Source: Aeromonas hydrophila subsp. hydrophila ATCC 7966 | Lineage (GTDB): Bacteria; Pseudomonadota; Gammaproteobacteria; Enterobacterales; Aeromonadaceae | NCBI RefSeq assembly: GCF_000014805.1 | Contig: NC_008570.1 | Span: forward strand, 4,636,001-4,700,000 | Length of the DNA: 64,000 nt | Reading direction: 5' to 3' | Shown here: positions 24,393 through 31,878 of the stretch, in pieces | How the letters are laid out: every line of letters starts with the position of its first letter | How positions within the stretch are numbered: position 1 is the first letter of the stretch | Program-made: the position numbers and the translations under genes | The notes under the pieces: generated by a model | What the model was told of the DNA's origin: nothing | Databases searched by the model: none | The model's input: only the letters and a program-made list of their open reading frames with translations

Positions 24393-25342
24393 CCCTGCTC
24401 CCGGGTCCGCTGGTGCTGCTCATCAGCGCCGGCCTGACCATACTGTTTACCGCCCTGTGCGCCAGCCTGATCCTGCTGGTGTCACTGGCCAAGCTGCTGC
24501 TGCCGATCCCGGCCTTTGGCCGTGCCTGCAGCCGGCTCAACAACCGTTTCATGCGCCTGTGGCTGGCCTGCAACGCCCTGGTGATCCGCCTCACCACCCG
24601 CATCGACTGGCAGGTGGAGGATGACACCCGGCTGCGCAAGGATGGCTGGTATCTGATCGTCAGCAACCACATGAGCTGGACCGATATCGTGGTGCTGGGT
24701 CATCTGTTTCGCGACCGGCTGCCGGTGCCCAAGTTCTTCATGAAGCACGAGCTCATCTACATACCGCTGCTGGGGCTGGCCTGCTGGGGGCTCGACATGC
24801 CCTTTATGCGTCGCTACTCACGGGAGTTTTTGCTGAGGAACCCGCATCTGCGCGGCAAGGACATCGAGACCACCCGCAACGCCTGCGAGAAGTTTCGCCA
24901 CATCCCCACCACCGTCATCAACTTCGTGGAGGGGACCCGCTTCACCGAGGCGAAGCGCGACGCCTCCCGCTCCCGTTACCAGCACCTGATGTCACCCAAG
25001 GCGGCAGGGCTAGCCTTCACCCTGGCGGCCATGGGAGAGCAGTTCGACAGCCTGATCAACGTCACCATCAGCTACCCGGACAACCCCGAAACCCCCTTCA
25101 AGGATTTCCTGATGGGGCGGATGAAGCGCATCCGGGTACGGATCGAGGAGCTGCCGGTTGATGAGCAGCTGGTGGGGGATTATTTCAACGACAAGCAGTT
25201 CAAACGCGGCTTCCAGCAGTGGCTGAACCAGCGCTGGCAGGAGAAGGACGCCGTGCTGGCGCAGTGGCAGGCAGCCGATGCAGCGGCTCAGGCCGAGCCA
25301 CAGGCAGCCAAGGCGAGCGCCGAGGCCAGCTCGGGCAGCTGA
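24386..25342 (+). CDS. YihG-like acyltransferase (PlsC/LPLAT family), second copy
   Basis: 318 residues, about half identical to the preceding gene by eye. Same layout: hydrophobic N-terminus, NHMSWTDIVVLGHL (HX4D), MPFMRRYSREFL, NFVEGTRFTEAKRD, and GDYFNDKQFKRGFQQWLNQRW at the end. ATG 24386 lies inside the last codons of the first copy, so the two are translationally coupled. A tandem duplication followed by divergence is likely. The C-terminus has an Ala/Glu-rich tail absent from copy one, and its last 55 bases overlap the convergent DUF523 gene. Confidence 0.87.
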   Translation: MLTLLPGPLVLLISAGLTILFTALCASLILLVSLAKLLLPIPAFGRACSRLNNRFMRLWLACNALVIRLTTRIDWQVEDDTRLRKDGWYLIVSNHMSWTDIVVLGHLFRDRLPVPKFFMKHELIYIPLLGLACWGLDMPFMRRYSREFLLRNPHLRGKDIETTRNACEKFRHIPTTVINFVEGTRFTEAKRDASRSRYQHLMSPKAAGLAFTLAAMGEQFDSLINVTISYPDNPETPFKDFLMGRMKRIRVRIEELPVDEQLVGDYFNDKQFKRGFQQWLNQRWQEKDAVLAQWQAADAAAQAEPQAAKASAEASSGS

Positions 25343-25773
25343 TCCTCGCTGAACACCCGGATGCCGTGGCGGCGCAGCAGGGCCGTGGTCATGCCCTCGC
25401 CCGCCACGGATTGCCCTTCGAAGCGGCCGTTGTAGATGCGACCGCTGCCGCAGGAGGGGCTCCCCTCCTTCAGCAGGGCGAAGCGAATGCCCTGAGCCTG
25501 GCAGAGTTGCAGCGCCAGCCGGGCGCCGTGATCGAACTCGGCCGTCACATCCAGTCCACTCTCGGTCACCACCCGCTCGCCTTGCCGTTCGGCAGGGGGG
25601 CGCGGGGTCGGCAGGCCGCCCGCCACCTCGGGGCAAAACGCCAGCGCTCGCCCTTCAGCCCCCAGCTCGCGCAGCCAGTCGCTGACGATCCCCTTGCTCT
25701 GACCGTCGTAGCGCACCGGCTGGCCCAGCAGACAGGCGCTGACCAGCACCTTGTGCACGTTGGTCTCACTCAT
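25288..25773 (-). CDS. DUF523 family protein (YbbK-like)
   Basis: 161 residues. Typical DUF523 features: KVLVSACLLGQPVRYDG at the N-terminus, FCPEVAGGLPTPRPPAE, and LLKEGSPSCGSGRIYNG, with conserved cysteines at each site that could hold a metal or Fe-S centre. Function in the family is unresolved. ATG 25773 follows GGGGAG. Its first bases overlap the stop of a truncated second copy of its own 5' end (ATGA), which itself overlaps the nrtR stop, so all three are probably on one message. The 3' end overlaps the convergent acyltransferase gene by 55 bases. Confidence 0.9.
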   Translation of the reverse strand: MSETNVHKVLVSACLLGQPVRYDGQSKGIVSDWLRELGAEGRALAFCPEVAGGLPTPRPPAERQGERVVTESGLDVTAEFDHGARLALQLCQAQGIRFALLKEGSPSCGSGRIYNGRFEGQSVAGEGMTTALLRRHGIRVFSEDQLPELASALALAACGSA

Positions 25774-25874
25774 GCTTTGCTCCCCCGCTGGCTAAAACCT
25801 GGGCCCTCGTCGCGCAACGAACATGGACCCAGCAGACAAGCACTCACCAACACACGAATGGGATTCGCACTCAT
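25770..25874 (-). pseudogene. Remnant 5' end of a second DUF523 gene
   Basis: From ATG 25874 the frame reads MSANPIRVLVSACLLG, then unrelated residues, ending in TGA at 25770 (34 residues). It matches the N-terminus of the intact gene 101 bases further on (MSETNVHKVLVSACLLG). In the nine shared codons VLVSACLLG there are five nucleotide differences, all synonymous, so the fragment descends from a working gene. Both copies have AGCnnAAGCATGAGTG at the start, repeating the junction with the upstream gene. Its ATG overlaps the nrtR stop (ATGA) and its TGA overlaps the intact ATG. The peptide could be translated but lacks the rest of the domain. Confidence 0.85.
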
Positions 25875-26521
25875 GCTTCCGCTCCGTTCATCACCTGATC
25901 GAACATCACGCAGCAGGGGCTCTCCATCCGGTAGAGAATGGCGGGGCGCTGCTTGCCGGTACGCTTGCGGCCGGTATCCAGCAGGATGCCGGCGCGGTGG
26001 ATCCGCTTGCGAAAGGCCGCCGTGTTCATCGGCGTCTGCAGGATGATCTCGAAAGCGCGCTGCACCTCGGAGAGAGTGAACTCGGCCCCCAGCAGTTGCA
26101 GCGGCAAGGTGCTGTAACGGCTCTTGATCCGCAGCCGCTCCAGCCCCCGGGCGATCAGCTGGGTGTGGTCGAAGGCGAGGCTGAGCCCCGGCAGATCACA
26201 GAGCGGGTGCCAGCAGCCGTGCACGGCTTCGACCTCGGAGTCCACCAGGCAGAGATAGACCAGGGTGGTGGACCAGCCACGAGGATCACGCTCCAGATTG
26301 CCGAGGGTGCAGACCTGCTCGCTGTAGCAGTGGCCCAGCCCCCACTCGGTCAGCAGGCGATGGCGAGCCGCGTCCAGATCCCGATCCCGGGTCTCGTCGA
26401 TGCGCAGCGCCGGCAGTTGCCAGCAGTGGGCAAAGGGTGGGCGATCGCGGGTCTCAAGCAGCAGCTCGAGCCGCTCCTCGTTCAACCGCAGCACCACCAT
26501 ATCCAGACTCATTCTCAACAT
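25871..26521 (-). CDS. nrtR: NrtR-type transcriptional regulator of NAD metabolism
   Basis: 216 residues. N-terminal Nudix fold (VVLRLNEERLELLLETRD...) whose Nudix box is degenerate (DETRDRDLDAARHRLLTEWG; the usual RExxEExG core is broken), as expected for NrtR, which binds ADP-ribose rather than hydrolysing it. C-terminal winged helix from about residue 145: FTLSEVQRAFEIILQTPMNT...FRKRIHRAGILLDTGRKR..RPAILYRM, the NrtR DNA-binding signature. In proteobacteria NrtR represses NAD synthesis or salvage genes. Here it is divergent from pncA-pncB, strong support for this role. ATG 26521 has AGGGCG at normal distance. Confidence 0.88.
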   Translation of the reverse strand: MLRMSLDMVVLRLNEERLELLLETRDRPPFAHCWQLPALRIDETRDRDLDAARHRLLTEWGLGHCYSEQVCTLGNLERDPRGWSTTLVYLCLVDSEVEAVHGCWHPLCDLPGLSLAFDHTQLIARGLERLRIKSRYSTLPLQLLGAEFTLSEVQRAFEIILQTPMNTAAFRKRIHRAGILLDTGRKRTGKQRPAILYRMESPCCVMFDQVMNGAEA

Positions 26522-26540
26522 GCCGATCGCCCTGCTCGCC

Positions 26541-26596
26541 TTCGATTAATGTTTGGTAGATAATATCACACGAATAGTATGTGCAGGAGCCACTCA
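26541..26596. promoter_or_regulatory. nrtR-pncA divergent promoter and probable NrtR operator region
   Basis: A 76-base A/T-rich spacer separates the divergent starts. A promoter toward pncA can be drawn as TTGGTA (26553) - 16 bases - TAGTAT (26575). A short dyad GATA-A-TATC (26559-26567) lies between the two boxes and is a candidate repressor site. No exact published NrtR motif can be asserted from memory. Confidence 0.4.
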
Positions 26597-27232
26597 ATGG
26601 GAACCGTCGCCAGCCTGGATATTGATGCGCAGAAGGGCTTTACCCCCCTCTGCCCGAACGAACTGCCCGTCGCGGGCGGGGATGATATTGTGGCTGCGCT
26701 CAACGCTCAGGCCACCCTCGCCAGCCTGCGGATCGGCAGCAAGGATTCGCATCCCGCCAACGCCGCCTGGGCCGTCAGCGATCCCGCCGGCATGTTGCTG
26801 CCGCTGGACCTGCCCAACGCCGACCTCACCTGGCCGGTGCACTGCGTGCCGGGTACCCGCGGCTTCGAACTGCTCGACGGCCTGCCGGCCCCGGTCGATT
26901 ACGACTTCTTCGTCTGGAAGGGGGTCGAGCCGGATCTGCACCCCTACGGCACCTGCTTCCACGATCTGGCCGAGCGCCGCAGCACCGGACTCATCGAGTT
27001 TCTGCACGCCCGCGGCGTCACTACCGTACTGGCCGGCGGCCTCGCCACCGACTACTGCGTCAAGACCAGCGTGCTGCAGCTGCGCCGCGCCGGCTTCCGG
27101 GTGATCGTCCATCTCGATGCCTGTCGTGGCATCGCCCCCGAGACGGTTGCCAGCGCCCACACCCAGATGATCGAGGCCGGCGCCGAACTCGCCCAGAGCC
27201 TGATCGATGTACAACGCCTGCTGGACGCCTGA
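26597..27232 (+). CDS. pncA: Nicotinamidase (isochorismatase-fold)
   Basis: 211 residues. Hydrolyses nicotinamide to nicotinate, feeding PncB. Catalytic triad is visible: Asp in ASLDIDAQKGF, Lys in FFVWKGVEPD, Cys in ATDYCVKTS; metal-binding Asp/His in GSKDSHPANAAW and the usual PVHCVPGT. ATG 26597 follows GGAG by seven bases; an in-frame ATG at 26579 would overlap the promoter. TGA is one base from the ATG of the pncB remnant. Order nrtR < > pncA-pncB makes a complete Preiss-Handler salvage unit. Confidence 0.93.
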   Translation: MGTVASLDIDAQKGFTPLCPNELPVAGGDDIVAALNAQATLASLRIGSKDSHPANAAWAVSDPAGMLLPLDLPNADLTWPVHCVPGTRGFELLDGLPAPVDYDFFVWKGVEPDLHPYGTCFHDLAERRSTGLIEFLHARGVTTVLAGGLATDYCVKTSVLQLRRAGFRVIVHLDACRGIAPETVASAHTQMIEAGAELAQSLIDVQRLLDA

Positions 27233-27233
27233 T

Positions 27234-27332
27234 ATGCCCCTCATTCTCATCAGCCTGCCCGATACCGGCGTCTGCAATCTACAAAAGCGGCAGGGGAGCG
27301 CTCTTGCGTTCACCCGCCTGCGGGGAGTCTGA
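27234..27332 (+). pseudogene. Decayed 5' remnant of pncB
   Basis: The sequence TGATATGCC at the pncA stop and the next about 60 bases recur 100 bases on at the true pncB start; roughly three quarters of positions match. The short frame begins MPLILISLPDTGVCNLQKRQ against MPPILNSLLDTDAYKLHMQQ in PncB and then runs through unrelated codons to TGA at 27330, one base before the pncB ATG, so it has 32 codons. The substitutions change amino acids, which suggests decay without selection. The spacing TGA-T-ATG is the same at both copies. Confidence 0.75.
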
Positions 27333-27333
27333 T

Positions 27334-28512
27334 ATGCCACCCATACTCAACAGCCTGCTCGATACAGATGCTTACAAGCTGCACATGCAGCAGGCGGTGT
27401 TTCATCGCTATCCGGATGCCGAGGTGGTGGCCGAGTTCCACAGCCGCAACGAAGAGGATCTGCTGCCCATGATGGGCCAGATCGAGGAGCAGCTGCACCT
27501 TGCCGGCTCGCTGCGGCTGACCAGGCCCGAGCTCAACTTCCTGGCCGAGCGCCCCTTCTTTACCGCCGATTACCTCGACCACCTGCGCCGCAAGCCGCTC
27601 GATGCCTCCCTGCTCAAGGTGTTCGAGCAGGACGGTCGCATCAACGTGCGGGTCGAGGGCCCCTGGCAGGACGTGATCCTGTGGGAGATCCCGGTGCTCG
27701 CCATCATCAGCGAGATGCGCAACCGCTTCCGCTACCCCCAGTTCGGCGTCACTCAGGCGCTGGAGCGGCTCGATCAGAAGATCGACAAGCTGGAGCGGGA
27801 GCTGAGCCGGGAAGAGATGAACGAGTTCAACCTCATCGACTTCGGCACCCGGCGCCGCTTCTCCCTCGCGGTGCAGGATGCGGTGGTGGGTCGCCTCAAG
27901 GAGCGGCTGCCGGCGTTTCGCGGCACCAGCAACTACCTGCTGGCCCAGAAATATGGCCTGCCGGCGGTGGGCACCCAGGCCCACGAGTGGTTCCAGGCCC
28001 ACCAGCAGCTCGGCTTCCCGCTCGAACACAGCCAGCGGGCCGCCCTCACCAGCTGGCTGGATGAATTCACCAATCACCTCGGCATCGCGCTCACCGACTG
28101 CATCACCATGGATGCCTTCCTGCGCGACTTCGACTTCGAGCTGGCCAGCCGCTATCAGGGGCTGCGCCACGACTCCGGCGATCCCGTGGTGTGGGGCGAG
28201 AAGGCCATCAGCCACTATCAGCGGCTCGGCATCGATCCCACCGAGAAGACGCTGGTGTTCTCCGATGGCCTCAACCTCGACAAGGCGGTCGAGTTGTTCC
28301 GTCACTTCCGCGGCCGCATCAACACCAGCTTCGGCATCGGCACCAAGCTCACCTGCGATCTGCCCGGCGTCAGCCCGATGAACATCGTCTTCAAGCTGAT
28401 GGAGTGCAACGGCGGCCCGGTCGCCAAGATCTCCGACAGCCCCGGCAAGACCCTGTGCCGGGATGCGGACTTCATCCGCAACCTCAAGCAGGCCTTCCAC
28501 GTCGGGGTGTAA
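27334..28512 (+). CDS. pncB: Nicotinate phosphoribosyltransferase
   Basis: 392 residues (E. coli 400). Joins nicotinate to PRPP with ATP hydrolysis to give nicotinate mononucleotide. LLDTDAYKLHMQQAVFHRYPDA, FGTRRRFS, GTSNYLLAQKYGLPAVGTQAHEW, RHDSGDPVVWGEKA and FGIGTKLTCD are family motifs. ATG 27334 follows GGGGAGTCTGAT. It is expected to be co-transcribed with pncA and repressed by NrtR. Both halves of the locus carry a truncated duplicate of a gene start. Confidence 0.95.
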   Translation: MPPILNSLLDTDAYKLHMQQAVFHRYPDAEVVAEFHSRNEEDLLPMMGQIEEQLHLAGSLRLTRPELNFLAERPFFTADYLDHLRRKPLDASLLKVFEQDGRINVRVEGPWQDVILWEIPVLAIISEMRNRFRYPQFGVTQALERLDQKIDKLERELSREEMNEFNLIDFGTRRRFSLAVQDAVVGRLKERLPAFRGTSNYLLAQKYGLPAVGTQAHEWFQAHQQLGFPLEHSQRAALTSWLDEFTNHLGIALTDCITMDAFLRDFDFELASRYQGLRHDSGDPVVWGEKAISHYQRLGIDPTEKTLVFSDGLNLDKAVELFRHFRGRINTSFGIGTKLTCDLPGVSPMNIVFKLMECNGGPVAKISDSPGKTLCRDADFIRNLKQAFHVGV

Positions 28513-28576
28513 CGCGCCTTTTTGCGGGGCCCATCTTGCGCAGAGCGCCGCTGGCCCCCTACCATGACCCCTTTGC

Positions 28577-28606
28577 AAGGTCCGACTCGTGTCGGGCCTT
28601 TCTCTT
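28577..28606 (+). terminator. Probable terminator after pncB
   Basis: AAGGTCCGAC-TCGT-GTCGGGCCTT (28577-28600), a 10-bp stem with one G-T pair, followed by TCTCTT. It separates the NAD-salvage unit from the transporter genes. Confidence 0.6.
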
Positions 28607-28636
28607 GCCCGCACGACAGACCACAAGGAACTGCCT

Positions 28637-29482
28637 ATGACCTCAAAATGGATATTTGCCCTCACTACCCTGCTGACCTGCCTGGGCGCCACCGCCGCCG
28701 AGCCGCTGCGGGTCTCCGCAATCCCGGACGAAGCCCCCACCGAACTGCAGCGCAAGTTTGCCCCGCTGGGTGAGTACCTGGCCGAGAAGACCGGCCGCGA
28801 GGTCGTGTTCGTGCCGGTCAACGACTATGCCGCCGTGGTCGAGGCGCTGGCGGCCGGCAAGCTCGACATGGCCTGGCTCGGGGGCTTCACCTATGTGCAG
28901 GCCCATCGCCGGGCCGACAAGGTGGTGCCGCTGGTACAGCGTCAGGAAGACGCCCAGTTCACCTCCAAGTTCATCGCCAACGCCGACAGCGGCATCAAGA
29001 CCCTGGCCGGCACCAAAGGCAAGGACTTCGCCTTCGGTTCCCCCTCCTCCACCTCGGGCCACCTGATGCCGCGCCACTTCCTGGCCGAACAGGGCATCAA
29101 CCCTGAGCGTGACTTCGCCCACGTCGCCTTCTCCGGTGCCCACGATGCCACCGTCGCCTGGGTTGCCTCCGGCAAGGTACCGGCCGGCGCGCTCAATGCC
29201 TCGGTGTGGGACAAGCTGGTGGAAGAGGGCAAGGTCGACACCGCCAAGGTCAAGGTGATCTGGACCACGCCGACCTACTTTGACTACAACTGGACGGTGC
29301 GCGGCGACCTGGACCCGGCCCTGCAGGAGAAGATCAAGCAGGCCTTCCTCAGCCTGGATCCTGCCGTCCCGGCCCAGGCCGAGATCCTCAAGCTGCAACG
29401 GGCCAGCCGTTTCATCGAGACCAAACCAGAGAACTACCAGGGCATCGAAGCGGCCGCGACCCAGGCTGGTCTGCTGAAGTGA
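28637..29482 (+). CDS. PhnD-family periplasmic binding protein, putative selenate-type transporter
   Basis: 281 residues. Signal peptide 1-20 (CLGATAA). Mature part has the PhnD/PtxB fold: LRVSAIPDEAPTELQRKF, FVPVNDYAAVVEALAAGKLDMAWLGG, QFTSKFIAN, FGSPSSTSGHLMPR, FSGAHDATVAWVASGKVPAGALNASVW, TTPTYFDYNWTVRGDLDP and TKPENYQGIE. The last motifs match, from memory, the group annotated as putative selenate ABC transporter binding protein rather than classic phosphonate PhnD. The real ligand is not proven. ATG 28637 follows AAGGA. The stop overlaps the next GTG (GTGA). Confidence 0.85.
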   Translation: MTSKWIFALTTLLTCLGATAAEPLRVSAIPDEAPTELQRKFAPLGEYLAEKTGREVVFVPVNDYAAVVEALAAGKLDMAWLGGFTYVQAHRRADKVVPLVQRQEDAQFTSKFIANADSGIKTLAGTKGKDFAFGSPSSTSGHLMPRHFLAEQGINPERDFAHVAFSGAHDATVAWVASGKVPAGALNASVWDKLVEEGKVDTAKVKVIWTTPTYFDYNWTVRGDLDPALQEKIKQAFLSLDPAVPAQAEILKLQRASRFIETKPENYQGIEAAATQAGLLK

Positions 29483-30240
29483 TCGCCGTTGCGCTGGACG
29501 GGACAGGGCTGCGGCTCGGCGAGAATCGCATCCTGCATCCGCTTTGCCTGCAGATCGAGGCGGGAGAGTGTGTCGCCATCATAGGGCCGAGCGGCGCAGG
29601 CAAGACCAGCCTGCTGCGGCTGATCGGTACCGAACTGCGCGGTGAAGGCAGGCTCGCCCTCTGGGAGCAGGATCCCTGGAGCCTCTCCACCCGGGCCCGC
29701 CAGCGGCTGCGCAGCCGGATCGGCATGGTCTGGCAGCAACCGCCGCTGCCCGCCTCCCAGTCGGTGGTGACCGCCGTGCTGGCCGGTCGGCTCGGCCAGT
29801 GGTCCCTCGGCCGCGCCCTGCTCTCCCTGCTGCGCCCCTGCGACCCAGCAGGGGCGCGGGCCGAACTGGCACGCCTCGGCCTCGCCGACAAGTGGCTGCA
29901 GCGCTGCGGCGAGCTCTCAGGTGGCCAGTTGCAGCGGGTCGGCATCGCCCGGGTGCTCTATCAGCAGCCGGACCTGATGCTGGCCGATGAGCCCGTCTCC
30001 GCCCTCGATCCCGTGCTCGCCAAAAGCAGCCTGGACGCCCTGCTGGCGCAGGCACGCGCCCGTGGCAGCACCCTGATCGCCAGCCTGCACGCGGTCGAAC
30101 TGGCGCTCGATCGCTTTCCCCGCATCATAGGTCTGCGCGAGGGGCGGGTGCAGTTCGACTGCCCCGCCACCGCCGTCACCCCGGCCATGCTGGCCGAACT
30201 CTATGCCGGCGAGCAAGAGGCGCTGCCGTGCATCGGCTGA
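29479..30240 (+). CDS. PhnC-type ABC transporter ATP-binding protein
   Basis: 253 residues. Walker A GPSGAGKTSLLRL (about residue 36), Q-loop MVWQQPPLP, signature LSGGQLQRVGIARVL, Walker B LMLADEPVSALDP, His switch SLHAVELAL. It powers the transporter formed with the genes on both sides. The start is GTG 29479, overlapping the preceding TGA, so translation is coupled; no ATG is available before the first strand. Confidence 0.92.
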   Translation: MIAVALDGTGLRLGENRILHPLCLQIEAGECVAIIGPSGAGKTSLLRLIGTELRGEGRLALWEQDPWSLSTRARQRLRSRIGMVWQQPPLPASQSVVTAVLAGRLGQWSLGRALLSLLRPCDPAGARAELARLGLADKWLQRCGELSGGQLQRVGIARVLYQQPDLMLADEPVSALDPVLAKSSLDALLAQARARGSTLIASLHAVELALDRFPRIIGLREGRVQFDCPATAVTPAMLAELYAGEQEALPCIG

Positions 30241-31775
30241 TGAACCGCTGGCGCCATCCCCTGCCCTGGCTGCTGGCCCTGGTCGGCTACAGCCTGTGGC
30301 AGCAGGCCGACGGCTGGCTCGGCCTGCTCGAAGGCCAGAGCTGGCGACAGATGGGCAATTTTCTCGCCGCCAGCTGGCCACCCCGGCTGGATCAGGACTT
30401 TCTCGCCCTGACCCTGACCGCCACCCTGGAGAGTCTGGCCGTGGCGACTCTAGGGCTGGCCGGCGCCCTGCTGCTCGGCATCCCGTTTGCCCTGCTCGGC
30501 TCCCGCGCCCTGTCGCTGGCCGAGCTGGGCCCCATCCCCAACCCGCTGCGCGGCGCCTTGCGCGCCTTCAGTCGGTTCCTCGCCATCCTGCTGCGCAGTC
30601 TGCCCGAGCTCATCTGGGCGCTGCTGTTCGTGCGCCTGTCCGGGCTAGGCCCCCTGGCCGCCATCCTGGCCATCGCCGTCAGCTACAGCGGCATGCTGGC
30701 CAAGGTCTACAACGAGATCATGGAGAGCGGCGCCCTGCAACCGGCCCGCGCCCTGCTGCTCGGTGGCAGCAGCCGGCTGCAGGCGCTCTGGTACGGCGTG
30801 CTACCTGCGGTGCGCCAGGAGCTGCTCTCTTACACCGTCTATCGCTGGGAGTGTGCCCTGCGCGCCTCCGTCATCATGGGTTTCGTCGGTGCCGGCGGGC
30901 TCGGCCAGCAGCTCGAACTCTCGTTGCGCATGTTTGCCGGCGGCGAGGTGGTGACCCTGCTGCTGGCCTTCATCCTGCTGGTGACCCTGGCGGATGGCCT
31001 CAGCGCCTGGCTGCGCCACACCCGTTCCCCCGGTCTGCAACTGCTGGCCTGCCTGGGACTGGCCAGCGCCATAGCGTTGCATCAGCTCGACTGGCGCATG
31101 CTGAGCTTCTCCCTCGGCGGACTGGGCCAGTTCATCGGTGAGTTTCTGCAACCGGACTGGTCACCCCCCTTCCTGCTGACGGTCGGCACCGGCCTGCTCG
31201 ATACGGTGCAGATGGCGCTGCTGAGTACCCTGTTGAGCGCCCTGCTGGCGCTACCGCTGGCCTGCCTCGCCCGCCACTGCTGGCCGCTGCGGCTGTTGTT
31301 CAACCTGCTGCGATCCGTGCCCGAGCTCATCTTCGCCAGCCTGCTGGTGATCGCGGTCGGGCTGGGGCCGGTGGCGGGCATACTGGCGCTCACCCTGCAC
31401 ACTACTGGGGTGCTTGCCCGGCTGTTCGTGGAGACACTGGAGAATGCGGATCAGGCCCCTCGCCTCGCCCTGCAGTTGAGCGGCGCCGGCCCCACGGCCA
31501 GTTTCTGGTATGGGCTGTTCCCGCTGGTGTCACGCCAGTGGCTGGCCTACAGCCTCTATCGCGGCGAGATGAACCTGAGGGCCGCCACCATCCTCGGGGT
31601 GGTGGGTGCAGGCGGGCTGGGGCAGCAGCTCTATGTGTCGCTGAGCCTGTTCCGTTACGATCAGGCTGCCACCCTGATCCTGGCCATCCTGCTGCTGGTC
31701 TGGCTGGCGGAGGCCATCAGCAGACGCACCCGGTTGCCGCGCCCCGCACCCTCCCAGCGGGACTGCCAGATCTGA
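30228..31775 (+). CDS. PhnE-type ABC permease with two fused permease domains
   Basis: 515 residues, about twice a normal PhnE. Two BinL-type permease domains in tandem, each ending in the same loop: GFVGAGGLGQQLELSLRMF (about 225) and GVVGAGGLGQQLYVSLSLFRYDQAAT (about 465), each preceded by RSLPELIWALLFV/RSVPELIFASLLVIAVGLG. A single polypeptide can therefore form the whole membrane channel. The GTG at 30228 has AGAGG seven bases upstream; ATG 30240, which overlaps the phnC-like stop (TGATG), is an alternative that would drop four residues. Last gene of the transporter unit. Confidence 0.9.
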   Translation: MHRLMNRWRHPLPWLLALVGYSLWQQADGWLGLLEGQSWRQMGNFLAASWPPRLDQDFLALTLTATLESLAVATLGLAGALLLGIPFALLGSRALSLAELGPIPNPLRGALRAFSRFLAILLRSLPELIWALLFVRLSGLGPLAAILAIAVSYSGMLAKVYNEIMESGALQPARALLLGGSSRLQALWYGVLPAVRQELLSYTVYRWECALRASVIMGFVGAGGLGQQLELSLRMFAGGEVVTLLLAFILLVTLADGLSAWLRHTRSPGLQLLACLGLASAIALHQLDWRMLSFSLGGLGQFIGEFLQPDWSPPFLLTVGTGLLDTVQMALLSTLLSALLALPLACLARHCWPLRLLFNLLRSVPELIFASLLVIAVGLGPVAGILALTLHTTGVLARLFVETLENADQAPRLALQLSGAGPTASFWYGLFPLVSRQWLAYSLYRGEMNLRAATILGVVGAGGLGQQLYVSLSLFRYDQAATLILAILLLVWLAEAISRRTRLPRPAPSQRDCQI

Positions 31776-31826
31776 GGCCGGGTTCCTGGTCGATGTCATG
31801 CTGACCAGGCTCAGGCCCCAAAAAGC

Positions 31827-31861
31827 AAAAAGCCCGCCGGTTTGCACCGGCGGGCTTTTTT
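31827..31861. terminator. Bidirectional terminator between transporter and dsbA
   Basis: AGCCCGCCGG-TTTGCA-CCGGCGGGCT (31831-31856) flanked by A-rich and T-rich runs; it serves the convergent permease gene and dsbA. Confidence 0.92.
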
Positions 31862-31878
31862 CATCGGGTCTGGCGGGA

